From Brevibacillus_F sp035644815 (GTDB lineage Bacteria; Bacillota; Bacilli; Brevibacillales; Brevibacillaceae), in assembly GCA_035644815.1 (NCBI GenBank), contig DASQNU010000188.1:1-64000 (forward strand): a stretch of DNA of 64,000 nt, written 5' to 3'. The notes below the pieces were generated by a model that saw nothing but the letters and a program-made list of their open reading frames with translations, ran no database searches and was not told the origin of the DNA. The translations under genes were made by a program, and so were the position numbers. Positions within the stretch are counted from its first letter, which is position 1, and each line of letters opens with the position of its first letter. This document shows positions 44,237 to 52,937 of this stretch, in pieces.

Positions 44237-44560
44237 TACATTTGTGGGCATACACACATTCAATTTGAACGGATGAGCGGGGACATTCGCATTATCAACG
44301 CCGGAAGTGTTGGCATGCCCAATACGGATCAACCGGGGGCATGCTGGCTGTTGCTCAGTCCTGAAGGCTATGAATTTCGCCGGACGCCTTTTGATGTAGA
44401 GACTGCCGCCGAAGAAATCAGAAATAGCAATGATCCGAATGCTAATGAATTTGCAACCCATTATGTGATCAATCATCCAACAGCAGTGCAAGCGATGGAA
44501 GTATTCGAGCGGATGGTTCGTAAGCAAAACGAAGCTCAGCCATCAAACGATGTCAAGTAG
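44237..44560 (+). pseudogene. Metallophosphoesterase (YfcE/MJ0936-like), 5'-truncated
   Basis: The frame starts right after the aguA stop and reads YICGHTHIQFERM, GDIRIINAGSVGMP, GACWLLLSPEGYEFRRTPFDVE: the GHTH metal motif and C-terminal part of a calcineurin-like phosphoesterase. The N-terminal half with the D-x-H and GD motifs is missing and there is no start signal. The aguA 3' end therefore abuts the middle of another gene: a recombination joint and probably the right border of the island. Confidence 0.85.
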
Positions 44561-44703
44561 TATAGCAAGTTGCGATAACTCGTCACAATTCGTTCGCAAG
44601 TTCACAAAAAGAATTTCTCTCATTGGCCATTCTATCATAGACAGCATTTTATTTTGATGTCGAGTAGGTTGAGGTAATTGGTACCGATAAATTTTTATGG
44701 TGA

Positions 44704-44940
44704 TCAGGCTATATCGTTTTCAAGTTTACACATGAGCAGGTCATTGACCTCAATACCGTCGGTTATCAGGTGGTTGGAACCGTCACCCAACAGGCTGCAA
44801 CGGAAACTGGCTTGTCTTCAGGAACAAAAGTCATTGCAGGTTCAGCAGACGCTCTTTCTAAATCGATCAGCGTGGGAGCCTTTCATAAAGGCGACATGAT
44901 GCTGATGTATGGCAGCACGACATCCGTTACCGGGTGGTAG
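44704..44940 (+). pseudogene. FGGY-family carbohydrate kinase, internal fragment
   Basis: One frame reads YQVVGTVTQQAATETGLSSG, TKVIAGSADAL, SVGAFHKGDMMLMYGSTTSV and then a stop. This is the central region of xylulokinase/ribulokinase-type FGGY kinases (about 75 of roughly 500 residues). No start codon or ribosome site; both ends are lost. Confidence 0.78.
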
Positions 44941-45591
44941 ATATAGGTCCGGTCCGAGCACAGTCTTCCTGAATGTTCTACATGCACAATGAGATAGCAG
45001 CCCTTATACAGACTCATTGTAGTCATGTAAAAACGTCCATCCATGCTGGCGCAACGTGGCGCAAAAGCCAACCAAATACGGGATCTCCGCAATAATTAGC
45101 TAGTTCTCCTTCTTTAACAATAACCAATCTTCTTCCAGAGAAAAAACCGTCATTACGAAAGATCACATCGCACGGATAAATAGGCAAACGAACCATTTAC
45201 TAGATCATAATCTTCACCAACCGTGCATACGATAGGATCAGAATAAAATCCCGATATGCTGCGTGATATATTTTTTCATCGTGTTCTCCGTACCATTCAA
45301 TATTAACTTTTCACAGCCCCCGCCACATAACAAAGCTCTTTCCCACTTAGAGGTAGAGCTCAATAGTCGTTACGTTGCTACGAATAGGGCCTACGCCGAT
45401 AGACCTCCATGACGTGAAAAATTGACCGGCCATCGCTATGTTACCAACCGTTCATGTTCTTACCCTTACAAAATAGCGCAAAAAAAGTGCGAACTCTTTA
45501 AATAAATGTTGATTTCAGTCGTGAATTGCTTTATAAATTAATTAGAACTATTATAATTTAAAACTTAATCTAATCGATAGGAGAGGTACAT
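44941..45591. other. Decayed sequence upstream of katG
   Basis: No intact gene. On the minus strand between about 45090 and 45420 several short frames succeed one another (IGVGPIRSNVTTIELYL; DPIVCTVGEDYDLVNGSFAY; CDVIFRNDGFFSGRRLVIVK), as expected for a gene broken by frameshifts. I do not recognise the family. The last 60 bp hold the katG promoter and PerR-like box. Confidence 0.4.
45542..45556. promoter_or_regulatory. PerR-box-like operator of katG
   Basis: TTAGAACTATTATAA differs at two positions from the PerR box TTATAATNATTATAA and overlaps a TATAAT -10 (45552-45557). KatG genes of Bacillales are commonly PerR-controlled. Confidence 0.6.
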
Positions 45592-47775
45592 ATGGACTCT
45601 ATGACTACAGCTAACACTGGAAAGTGCCCTTTCTCGCATGGTAGCACTACTAATCACAACCCTAGTGCTACAACAAATAAACACTGGTGGCCCAACCAGT
45701 TGAACTTGAATATTCTGCATCAGCATGACAGAAAATCTAACCCTATGGGGGAAGATTTCAACTATGCAGACGAATTCAAAAAGCTAGATTACCAGGCTCT
45801 TAAGCAGGATCTTTACGATCTCATGACAGACAGTCAAGATTGGTGGCCAGCAGACTACGGTCATTATGGTGGATTATTTATCCGTATGGCTTGGCACTCC
45901 GCAGGTACTTATCGTACAGGAGACGGACGTGGTGGTGGTGGAACCGGTACCCAGCGTTTTGCACCACTTAACAGCTGGCCAGACAACGTCAGCCTTGATA
46001 AAGCCCGTAGACTGCTATGGCCGATTAAGCAAAAGTATGGCAATAAGATCTCTTGGGCCGACTTGTTCATTCTGGCAGGTAATGCTGCGATTGAATCCAT
46101 GGGCGGTAAGACAATCGGTTTTGGTGGCGGACGCGCGGACGTTTGGCATCCAGAAGAAGATATTTACTGGGGTGCAGAAAAGGAATGGCTCGAGGATAAT
46201 CGTTACACCGGCGATCGCGAGCTCGAGAATCCACTTGCTGCTGTTCAGATGGGTCTAATCTATGTTAACCCGGAAGGTCCTAACGGGAATCCGGATCCGC
46301 TAGCAAGTGCACGCGACATTCGTGAAACCTTCAAACGCATGGGAATGAACGATGAAGAAACCGTTGCACTCATTGCTGGTGGCCATACATTTGGTAAGGC
46401 ACACGGCGCAGGAGATCCTTCTCATGTTGGTCCAGAACCGGAAGCTGCGCCTGTAGAAGCAATGGGCTTAGGATGGATAAGCACACACGGCTCCGGCAAG
46501 GGCCGCGACACCATTGGCAGCGGTATTGAAGGTGCTTGGACGGCGAATCCGACTCAATGGGATAATGGTTACTTCGAACTACTGTTTGGATATGAATGGG
46601 AGCTTACTAAGAGCCCCGCAGGCGCACATCAGTGGGTTGCTGTAAATCCTGCTGAAGAGCATCTTGCACCAGATGCAGAAGATGCATCCGTTCGTGTTCC
46701 GACAATCATGACCACTGCGGATTTGGCATTGCGTGTGGATCCAGTATACGAAAAGATTTCTCGTCGTTACTATGAGAATCCAGAAGAGTTTGCAGATGCA
46801 TTTGCTCGTGCATGGTTCAAACTTACACACCGTGACATGGGTCCTCGCACAAGATATTTAGGCCCTGAAGTTCCAGCAGAAGAGTTTATTTGGCAAGATC
46901 CTGTACCCGCTGGTGATTATGAATTAACCGATGCAGATGTAGAAGAACTGAAAACCCGGATCCTTGACTCGGGCCTTACTGTCAGTGAGCTTGTGACAAC
47001 GGCTTGGGCCTCGGCTAGTACCTTCCGTGGTTCGGATATGCGTGGCGGCGCCAATGGTTCCCGTATACGTCTTGCTCCACAGAAGGATTGGGAAGTGAAT
47101 CAACCAAAACAGCTTGAAAAAGTGCTTACGATCCTGGGAGTCATTCAAGAGGACTTTGGTAAGAAAGTTAGTTTGGCTGATTTGATTGTACTAGGCGGTA
47201 GTGCCGCAGTAGAAAAAGCTGCACGAGATGCAGGTTTTGATGTCACGGTTCCATTTGCTCCAGGACGCGGTGATGCAACACAAGAGCAAACGGATGTAGA
47301 AAGCTTTGCAGTGCTCGAGCCTATTGCGGATGGTTTCCGCAATTATCAGAAGAAGCAGTATAGCGTAAGTCCAGCAGAGCTCCTGATCGACAAGGCACAG
47401 CTGCTCACCCTTACCGCACCAGAAATGACTGTACTTGTTGGCGGTATGCGTGTTCTTGGTACAAACTACGGCGGAACACAACACGGCGTATTCACCGATC
47501 GTGTAGGCACACTCACGAACGACTTCTTTGTTAACTTGCTAGACATGGGAGTAGAGTGGAAGCCTGTAGACGGGGGCGTATATGAAGGACGTGATCGCAA
47601 GACAGGTGAAGTCGTGCGTACAGCGACTACTGTTGACCTCGTGTTCGGATCAAACTCAATTCTGCGTGCCATTGCAGAAGTTTATGCTCAAGACGATAAC
47701 AAAGAAAAGTTTGTACGTGACTTTATTGCTGCCTGGGTCAAGGTAATGAATGCGGATCGTTTCGATCTTAAATAA
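45592..47775 (+). CDS. katG: Catalase-peroxidase KatG
   Basis: Bifunctional heme catalase-peroxidase that removes hydrogen peroxide; 727 residues, the normal length for the two-domain enzyme. Active-site R98, W101 and H102 in FIRMAWHSAGTYR; the Trp-Tyr-Met cross-link residues correspond to W101, Y224 (LIYVNPEGP) and M250 (FKRMGMND); proximal heme ligand H265 in AGGHTFGKAHG. The C-terminal half repeats the fold without heme (TTAWASASTFRGSDMRGGANG). RBS TAGGAGAGG. Intact, while everything around it is decayed, which suggests selection or recent arrival. Confidence 0.96.
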   Translation: MDSMTTANTGKCPFSHGSTTNHNPSATTNKHWWPNQLNLNILHQHDRKSNPMGEDFNYADEFKKLDYQALKQDLYDLMTDSQDWWPADYGHYGGLFIRMAWHSAGTYRTGDGRGGGGTGTQRFAPLNSWPDNVSLDKARRLLWPIKQKYGNKISWADLFILAGNAAIESMGGKTIGFGGGRADVWHPEEDIYWGAEKEWLEDNRYTGDRELENPLAAVQMGLIYVNPEGPNGNPDPLASARDIRETFKRMGMNDEETVALIAGGHTFGKAHGAGDPSHVGPEPEAAPVEAMGLGWISTHGSGKGRDTIGSGIEGAWTANPTQWDNGYFELLFGYEWELTKSPAGAHQWVAVNPAEEHLAPDAEDASVRVPTIMTTADLALRVDPVYEKISRRYYENPEEFADAFARAWFKLTHRDMGPRTRYLGPEVPAEEFIWQDPVPAGDYELTDADVEELKTRILDSGLTVSELVTTAWASASTFRGSDMRGGANGSRIRLAPQKDWEVNQPKQLEKVLTILGVIQEDFGKKVSLADLIVLGGSAAVEKAARDAGFDVTVPFAPGRGDATQEQTDVESFAVLEPIADGFRNYQKKQYSVSPAELLIDKAQLLTLTAPEMTVLVGGMRVLGTNYGGTQHGVFTDRVGTLTNDFFVNLLDMGVEWKPVDGGVYEGRDRKTGEVVRTATTVDLVFGSNSILRAIAEVYAQDDNKEKFVRDFIAAWVKVMNADRFDLK

Positions 47776-48377
47776 TTTAAATAAGATCCAGAGTCTTTAA
47801 AGTTTTAAGAAAAACTAATATATAAAATCTATAGTAAGTACACTTTAGCAGCTACTGAGTTATCAGGGCTGCTTATTCTTTTATCTGAAATAATGTATTC
47901 AGAGAAAAAATGAACGTAGAAATGGTTGATAGTTGTATTTTTTATGGGGGGAAGAAGTTGGTCGTCTGAAGAATGACCACAGCTATCAATTAAATACTTA
48001 ATCACCGTTGATAATATTAACACAGACGGATCACCAGCATGAACATCGATTCGATCGTGATCGGTACGCGGGAGAAGTGCACTACGTCAAGATATGACCA
48101 ATGACTTACTGGTCTGACTAACCCGACGTGAGTGTGTGGGTAGCTGTACACAAACCGGCTGAATGATCAATTTTGCATCTAATTTTTTTCGGACTGGGTC
48201 AATGCTACACGGGCAGAGACGTTTTACCCCGGCTACCGTTATCGTAGAACCATATAAAAAATGGTCAACCGGTAAAAACTAGCTGACCTCATAAAAAGGG
48301 CAGGTAGTGGAATGATGGGTCAAAGGGTTATAATTATGGATGAAGCTTTCATAAAAAACTAGCAATATGAAAAAAGG
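47776..48377. other. Intergenic stretch after katG
   Basis: No gene supported on either strand. A weak hairpin AGCAGC..GCTGCT (47847-47873) followed by TATTCTTTT may terminate katG. The remainder shows nothing I can interpret. Confidence 0.45.
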
Positions 48378-48386
48378 ATGCGTATC

Positions 48387-48585
48387 ATGCCGATTAATTC
48401 CTTTGAAAACTATCCAATGAGCTGGAAGCCATCGATTGATAAAACGAAAAAACCTATTTATCAAGCACTCGCAGGGCAATTGCAACAGGATATTGTAAAC
48501 GGAGTTCTATTACCTGGAACAAAACTTCCCCCACAGCGAGAACTAGCCGATTATTTAGATTTAAATTTGAGTACTTTTGCTAATG
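48387..48585 (+). pseudogene. GntR/MocR-type regulator, 3'-truncated
   Basis: Begins MPINSFENYPMSWKPSID and continues through the winged-helix start KKPIYQALAGQLQQDIVNG, LPGTKLPPQRELADYLDLNL-ST; at about 48577 the sequence stops matching and a short unrelated tail leads into a terminator. MocR-type proteins are about 450-500 residues, so only the first 60 or so remain. AAAAAGGATG precedes the start region. Confidence 0.75.
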
Positions 48586-48606
48586 GAGATCGACAGTACA
48601 CATATC

Positions 48607-48643
48607 AAGGAGCAGATTTGCGATCCGCAGCTGCTCCTTTTTC
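48607..48643 (+). terminator. Terminator joined to the truncated regulator
   Basis: Perfect AAGGAGCAG / CTGCTCCTT stem followed by TTTTCG. Confidence 0.75.
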
Positions 48644-49006
48644 GTCACGATCCCTCGAAGTGATTCAGTTTCCTCACTCATGCTCATGAATTCGCAGGAT
48701 TTTTCCCTTAGATAAGTGTGTTAGAAGATGTAATGGAGGTTTGTGGGCTTGGGGAACATAAGAAGGGTATGATTTGATTTTCTATTCAAAGCCAGAAACG
48801 AAAAAAATAGGGGCACTCATTACGTATGGATGCCTAATGAGGAAGATGAAATCAATCATTAAAAGTCAAGGAGGGAGCAAGAATAATGTATTGAATATTA
48901 AAACAGAAAACCACCACCAATATAATATATGAATTTGAAAATAAGCGGCTAATGAAAGTCAAAAAAATAAAATGCACTTGAAAAAAGCTTCATGTAATTA
49001 GTATGT

Positions 49007-49048
49007 ATTTCAGTTCATAAAAACAGCATTTCATGAACTGAAATTTTT
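49007..49048 (+). terminator. Hairpin with T tail
   Basis: ATTTCAGTTCAT and ATGAACTGAAAT, perfect 12-bp arms, 14-base loop, then TTTT. Probably the terminator of a gene now deleted. Confidence 0.6.
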
Positions 49049-49192
49049 GATCAGTATATTGTATGGATAGAGGAATTACTTTTGATTCAAATGAATTATT
49101 CTTAATCAAGATCTTTGTAATTGTTAATTTTCAAGCTCACTTTAATAGTTTATTTTATAGTTACTTAATACTGTAAATACGCTGGCAATTTC

Positions 49193-49323
49193 AGTATATT
49201 TGTGTCATTAAATATTCTGCTAAACGTGAATTATGAGCGTATTTGGTAGTATAGATGTATCGCAAAAAACGTTTGGTAGTATATTTGTGTCATGGTTTAA
49301 CAGTAAATTTGTGTCGTCAGACA
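49193..49323 (-). mobile_element. Solitary Tn7-like (TnsB/TniA-type) transposon end
   Basis: Four directly repeated sites: AGTATATTTGTGTCAT (49193), AGTATAGATGTATCG (49248), AGTATATTTGTGTCAT (49278), AGTAAATTTGTGTCGT (49302), with spacing tightening toward CAGACA at 49323. Read inward on the minus strand the terminus is TGTCTGACGACACAAATTTA: TGT, a few bases, then GACA..AAA, as in Tn7-type ends with their arrays of transposase-binding sites. I found no matching second end or transposase genes in the window, so it is a remnant or the body lies elsewhere. Confidence 0.5.
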
Positions 49324-49527
49324 TGTGGCCATAATATTAACTAGTTATTGTTCTTTTTTCATTTCAGTTTGTTAACATAATATATATTATCGGACTCAAA
49401 TTAATTATCAAAAAACCAGCAAAGAAGACCATCCGCTCATCCGAAGATCCCCCCAAAAATAAAAAAGAAAAACCATCGCTCGCATTTCCGCAAACGAAAC
49501 GGTTTTCCTTCCGCCAATGAATCCTTA

Positions 49528-49830
49528 CTAATTCCCGGCTTTCCGCAAACGAGAATCAAAAATAAATGGCCCAAACGGTAAAAACGCTGCGATAAAAGCC
49601 CCAGCAACGCGTAAAAAGCTCCACCGTAGTGCGAATGTCGCATAGATGATAGCCAATACATACAAAACAAATAGTACACCATGCAAACCACCAACGATTG
49701 TCACAGCCTTTGGCATGTCTGCGTAGTATTTGAGCGGCATCGCAATGCCTAGCAGAACCAAGAAAGATAAACCCTCTAACATACCAATCCAACGGAACAC
49801 AGTTAGCGCCTTATTGTTGCTGCCTGCCAT
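49528..49830 (-). CDS. DUF3817 family small membrane protein
   Basis: 100 residues, three hydrophobic segments: FRWIGMLEGLSFLVLLGIAM, VGGLHGVLFVLYVLAIIYA and FLRVAGAFIAAFLPFGPF. The motif order R-x-x-G-x-x-E-G-x-S, then HG near the second helix and P-x-GPF at the end is that of DUF3817. Start ATG behind GAGGAGGATG; a longer upstream frame has no ribosome site. Function unknown. It lies alone between remnants. Confidence 0.78.
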   Translation of the reverse strand: MAGSNNKALTVFRWIGMLEGLSFLVLLGIAMPLKYYADMPKAVTIVGGLHGVLFVLYVLAIIYATFALRWSFLRVAGAFIAAFLPFGPFIFDSRLRKAGN

Positions 49831-49896
49831 GAAAACATCCTCCTCAACTATACATACATACATACTTACAATTGTATATGAAAAACTATCAAAAAG

Positions 49897-50094
49897 TTAT
49901 AAACCCCGTGCAAATTCAAAATATCTACAAACTTTCTGTACCATGCAAATCGATCCGTAAACCGTCATAACCAACATGTTCGGACGTGAACGCACATTTC
50001 GTTTCTCATTGGACGCACACACTTGACAGGTACACATCATTCGCGGAACACCCTGTGCATCACTTGTGCCCCAAAACTGAATGGATAGATTCAT
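49897..50094 (-). pseudogene. MBL-fold metallo-hydrolase, N-terminal remnant
   Basis: Starts MNLSIQFWGTSDAQGVPR, then C-T-C-x-x-C and RSRPNMLV, the opening strand and Cys-containing loop of PhnP-like metallo-beta-lactamase-fold hydrolases. After about 42 residues similarity ends and the HxHxDH metal site is absent. Its ribosome site (GGGAGGC) survives. A 3' deletion of the gene is the simplest reading. Confidence 0.7.
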
Positions 50095-50314
50095 AAGAAT
50101 TGCCTCCCGTAAGCCTTGTATCTATATATTCGATGGAGATTTTCGTCTGTCTAGCCATATTTTAACATCCCTCACCGATCCGTGTGATCCAGATAATTTA
50201 TTAGCATTTTTATTTTAATTAAAATATTTTTTATAAAAATTAAAATTATATATTTACAACGATCATATATCATATTATTATATAAATAGATACCAAATAT
50301 TAGGAGGTTTTAAA

Positions 50315-50440
50315 ATGAATAAAAATTCCTGGACTGTCTATACAAATAACCAACTCACTTCCCCACAGAAAAAATACGAGGATACACTATCCAGACTGGC
50401 AAAGTTCCTCGAACATACAAAAATTACAGCCACACGATAA
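50315..50440 (+). CDS. Small 41-residue protein of unknown function
   Basis: A short ORF with every sign of expression: TAGGAGGTTT ribosome site 5 bp before the ATG, an A/T-rich upstream region, and a strong terminator directly after the stop. The protein (MNKNSWTVYTNNQLTSP..., ending EHTKITATR) is polar, with no TM segment and no Cys; a short amphipathic helix is likely near YEDTLSRLAKFLEH. I do not recognise a family. Confidence 0.6.
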   Translation: MNKNSWTVYTNNQLTSPQKKYEDTLSRLAKFLEHTKITATR

Positions 50441-50474
50441 AGAGCGCCCAATTCTCACTGGACGCTCTTTTTTT
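50441..50474. terminator. Bidirectional terminator
   Basis: AGAGCGCCC / GGACGCTCT stem with T runs on both strands; serves the small ORF and the convergent pyruvate kinase gene. Confidence 0.8.
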
Positions 50475-50478
50475 TCTC

Positions 50479-51558
50479 TCATCGACTGAGTACAGGTATT
50501 TTTCCTGCTAACAAAGCCAGTACATCTTCAAAATTGAACGGCTGTTCTCCTCTTACAAGCTCAGCAAAGCTGCTGACTGCATTCATCGTTTGCACACTCT
50601 CCACTGGAAATTGACCGGACGCGCTTTCGGCCGACAACATCACTGCTTTGCTTCCATCCAGCACCGCTTGAAAAATATCGGTAACTTCAGCTCGTGTAGG
50701 TATTGGATGTTCGACCATGGATTGCAGCATTTGTGTGGCAGTAATTACGTATTTCCCCCATCTATTACATTCGTGCACGATGGCCTTCTGTAAAAGTGGG
50801 ATCCATGTATAAGGTACTTCTACTCCCAAGTCTCCTCTGGCCACCATGATCCCATCAGCGGATTGCATAATTCCCGTAAAATTTTTCAGGGCCGCAGTCG
50901 TTTCGATTTTCGCAATAAACTTTGGGCCGTGTCCAGGACTCACTCCGGCAAATTGGCGAATTTGATCCACATCACTTGCCTCCTGTACAAATGAGCAGGC
51001 GATGGCGTCTACTTTTTCCAGCATAAGAAAGCGCAAATCATCTTTGTCTTTTTCGGTCAGGGCAGGCAAGCGCACATGTGTTCCCGGCAAATTGACTCCT
51101 TTGTTGCTGCCGATCGTTCCGGATGTAACAACACGGGTGTCTACAAAGTCTCTTCCGCACCCTTTCACCACCAGTTCAACCGCCCCGTCATTCATCAATA
51201 TACGTGAGCCAGGTTTTACGTCCTCCACGATTCCCTCATAATCTACACTAGCTCCTTGCTCGTTGCCGACTCCAGAAGTGGTGTGCAAGAGAAAATCTTT
51301 TCCCGCCTGAAGCTGAACTTCTCCCCCTACGATTTCTCCCAAACGAATCTTACGGCCTTGCAAATCTGCCAAGATGGCTACCTTTTTTCCCAGCTTTTTT
51401 GCTGTTTCGCGGACGATTTGTATGGTTTGTTGATGACTTTTATGTGTGCCGTGTGACAAGTTGATGCGAGCGATCGTCATTCCCTCGCGAATTAACTGTT
51501 GAATCGTGTCTGGATTGCTGCTGGCAGGTCCGATCGTGCAAATGATATCGATCGACAC
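50479..51558 (-). CDS. Pyruvate kinase-like protein without C-terminal domain
   Basis: 359 residues, against about 470-585 for normal pyruvate kinase. It has the N-terminal barrel start (TIGPASSNPDTIQQLIREGMTIARINLSHG), the B domain, substrate-site KIETTAALKN, MVARGDLGVEVP and ITATQMLQSM. It ends after the barrel (SAESASGQFPVESVQTM) with a natural stop and a terminator. The allosteric C-domain and the extra PEP-utiliser domain of Bacillus enzymes are missing. GTG start behind GGAGGGG. Probably a second, differently regulated enzyme rather than the main Pyk. Confidence 0.85.
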   Translation of the reverse strand: MSIDIICTIGPASSNPDTIQQLIREGMTIARINLSHGTHKSHQQTIQIVRETAKKLGKKVAILADLQGRKIRLGEIVGGEVQLQAGKDFLLHTTSGVGNEQGASVDYEGIVEDVKPGSRILMNDGAVELVVKGCGRDFVDTRVVTSGTIGSNKGVNLPGTHVRLPALTEKDKDDLRFLMLEKVDAIACSFVQEASDVDQIRQFAGVSPGHGPKFIAKIETTAALKNFTGIMQSADGIMVARGDLGVEVPYTWIPLLQKAIVHECNRWGKYVITATQMLQSMVEHPIPTRAEVTDIFQAVLDGSKAVMLSAESASGQFPVESVQTMNAVSSFAELVRGEQPFNFEDVLALLAGKIPVLSR

Positions 51559-51621
51559 TGATACCCCTCCGTTCCCTGACTTTCTCCTTTACAGTTTTTG
51601 TTGGATTCGTCCATTCCATGC

Positions 51622-51653
51622 AAAAAAGAAAAGCAGGCATCTCAATGCCTGCT
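51622..51653 (-). terminator. Terminator of the dac gene
   Basis: Minus strand GCAGGCAT-TGAG-ATGCCTGC followed by TTTTCTTTTTT. Confidence 0.85.
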
Positions 51654-51657
51654 ACAA

Positions 51658-52860
51658 TCAGGGTTGTCCCATCCGACGATATACGTTTTTGGCGGATGCC
51701 TTTCGTTGGCGTCTACTGCGACGCGTAAATACGTAAAGGACCAAAGTCGCGTTCAATAACAACCACGCAGCAAATAATGCATAATAAGGAGCCTTTGATG
51801 ATGAAATGGCCTCTGTACTCGTAGTTGCCTCTGCTGGTTTGGGAGCAGTCGGTTTGAACTTTGGCGTCAACATAAATTCGTACTGCTTGTTTCCTGCCGT
51901 TACGATCAGTTGTCCCGTCTGCGTCACATCTGTCGTAACGCTTGATCCTAGAGGGGCGGTGACATAAAGATCCTCGTCTACGAGATATGTCTCTTTGGTT
52001 CCTTGCGCTTGGTACGTGGTTCCTTCTTTGGTAGCCAGTTTAGTCTCATAATTGGCAAATCCATAATCGAGTAATGTGCCGACATCTTTATAGGCTTGGG
52101 CACTAGTGGACGTTTTCATGGTTACTGCAATGAACTCCGTATCCCCGCGCTTAGCCGAACCGACAAGCGTGTGCATGGCTTGATCGGTAAAGCCATTCTT
52201 GATCCCCGTTGCTCCTTCATAATCCCGCAACAGCTTGTTGTGGTTGTTCAACTCTGACTTCCATTCCTTCCCATCCCAAGGCAATTTAAGCGTCCCGACG
52301 ATAGTGCGGAATGTTTCATTTTTCATCGCATAGCGAGCAATTTTCGCCATATCAGAGGCGGTTGTGTAATGATTGTCATCATGCAGGCCGTGTGGATTCG
52401 TAAAGTGCGTCTTCTCCACACCCGTTTTTTCCACCAGGTACTGGTTCAACTTTTCTGCAAACTGCGCTTCACTGCCTTCCATATGCTCTGCTATGGCGAT
52501 AGCTGCATCATTTCCCGAATGCATCAGGAGACCATATTCCAATTTGCGCAGAGGGACCTGTTCTCCCTCACCCAGATATACACGTGTCCCATCCACATAC
52601 CGCGCATTCTTGGAGACTGTCACGATATCCTCGGGATTTCCGTTTTCAATGGCATAGATGCCCGTTGCAATTTTGGTGATGCTCGCAGGATACATGGGTA
52701 AATTTGCATTTTTTTCATATAAAATCGTGCCTGTAGTCGCGTCGATCAGGATAGCCGATTCTCCGTTGATGTGGGGCAGCTCTTCGGCATTTGCCTCACT
52801 CGCGAAAGAATGGAACAAGACATACGTAAGTAACATGGTGCACAGCAAGAGATGTCGCAT
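51658..52860 (-). CDS. D-alanyl-D-alanine carboxypeptidase (DacF/PBP5-like)
   Basis: Low-molecular-weight penicillin-binding protein that trims peptidoglycan stem peptides outside the membrane. 400 residues: signal peptide to about 25, S60-x-x-K63 (ASITKIATG), S115-G-N117 (HSGNDAAIA), and K221-N-G in place of the usual KTG. The C-terminal PBP5-associated domain is followed by a TM segment (APYYALFAAWLLLNATLVLYVF) and a basic tail, so it is membrane-anchored. Single gene with its own terminator. Confidence 0.9.
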   Translation of the reverse strand: MRHLLLCTMLLTYVLFHSFASEANAEELPHINGESAILIDATTGTILYEKNANLPMYPASITKIATGIYAIENGNPEDIVTVSKNARYVDGTRVYLGEGEQVPLRKLEYGLLMHSGNDAAIAIAEHMEGSEAQFAEKLNQYLVEKTGVEKTHFTNPHGLHDDNHYTTASDMAKIARYAMKNETFRTIVGTLKLPWDGKEWKSELNNHNKLLRDYEGATGIKNGFTDQAMHTLVGSAKRGDTEFIAVTMKTSTSAQAYKDVGTLLDYGFANYETKLATKEGTTYQAQGTKETYLVDEDLYVTAPLGSSVTTDVTQTGQLIVTAGNKQYEFMLTPKFKPTAPKPAEATTSTEAISSSKAPYYALFAAWLLLNATLVLYVFTRRSRRQRKASAKNVYRRMGQP

Positions 52861-52937
52861 GTTCGTTAAGATCCTTTCTCTTATATCAAAGTGCCAGTCT
52901 TCACTTTACCAAGATGAAGATTGGCAAGCAACTTCCA

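Larger units (their letters stand above)
48690..49436. other. A/T-rich stretch with transposon end
   Basis: No gene supported. Contains a 12-bp hairpin with T tail (49007-49048) left by an absent gene and the repeat array described as a Tn7-like end (49193-49323). Confidence 0.5.
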
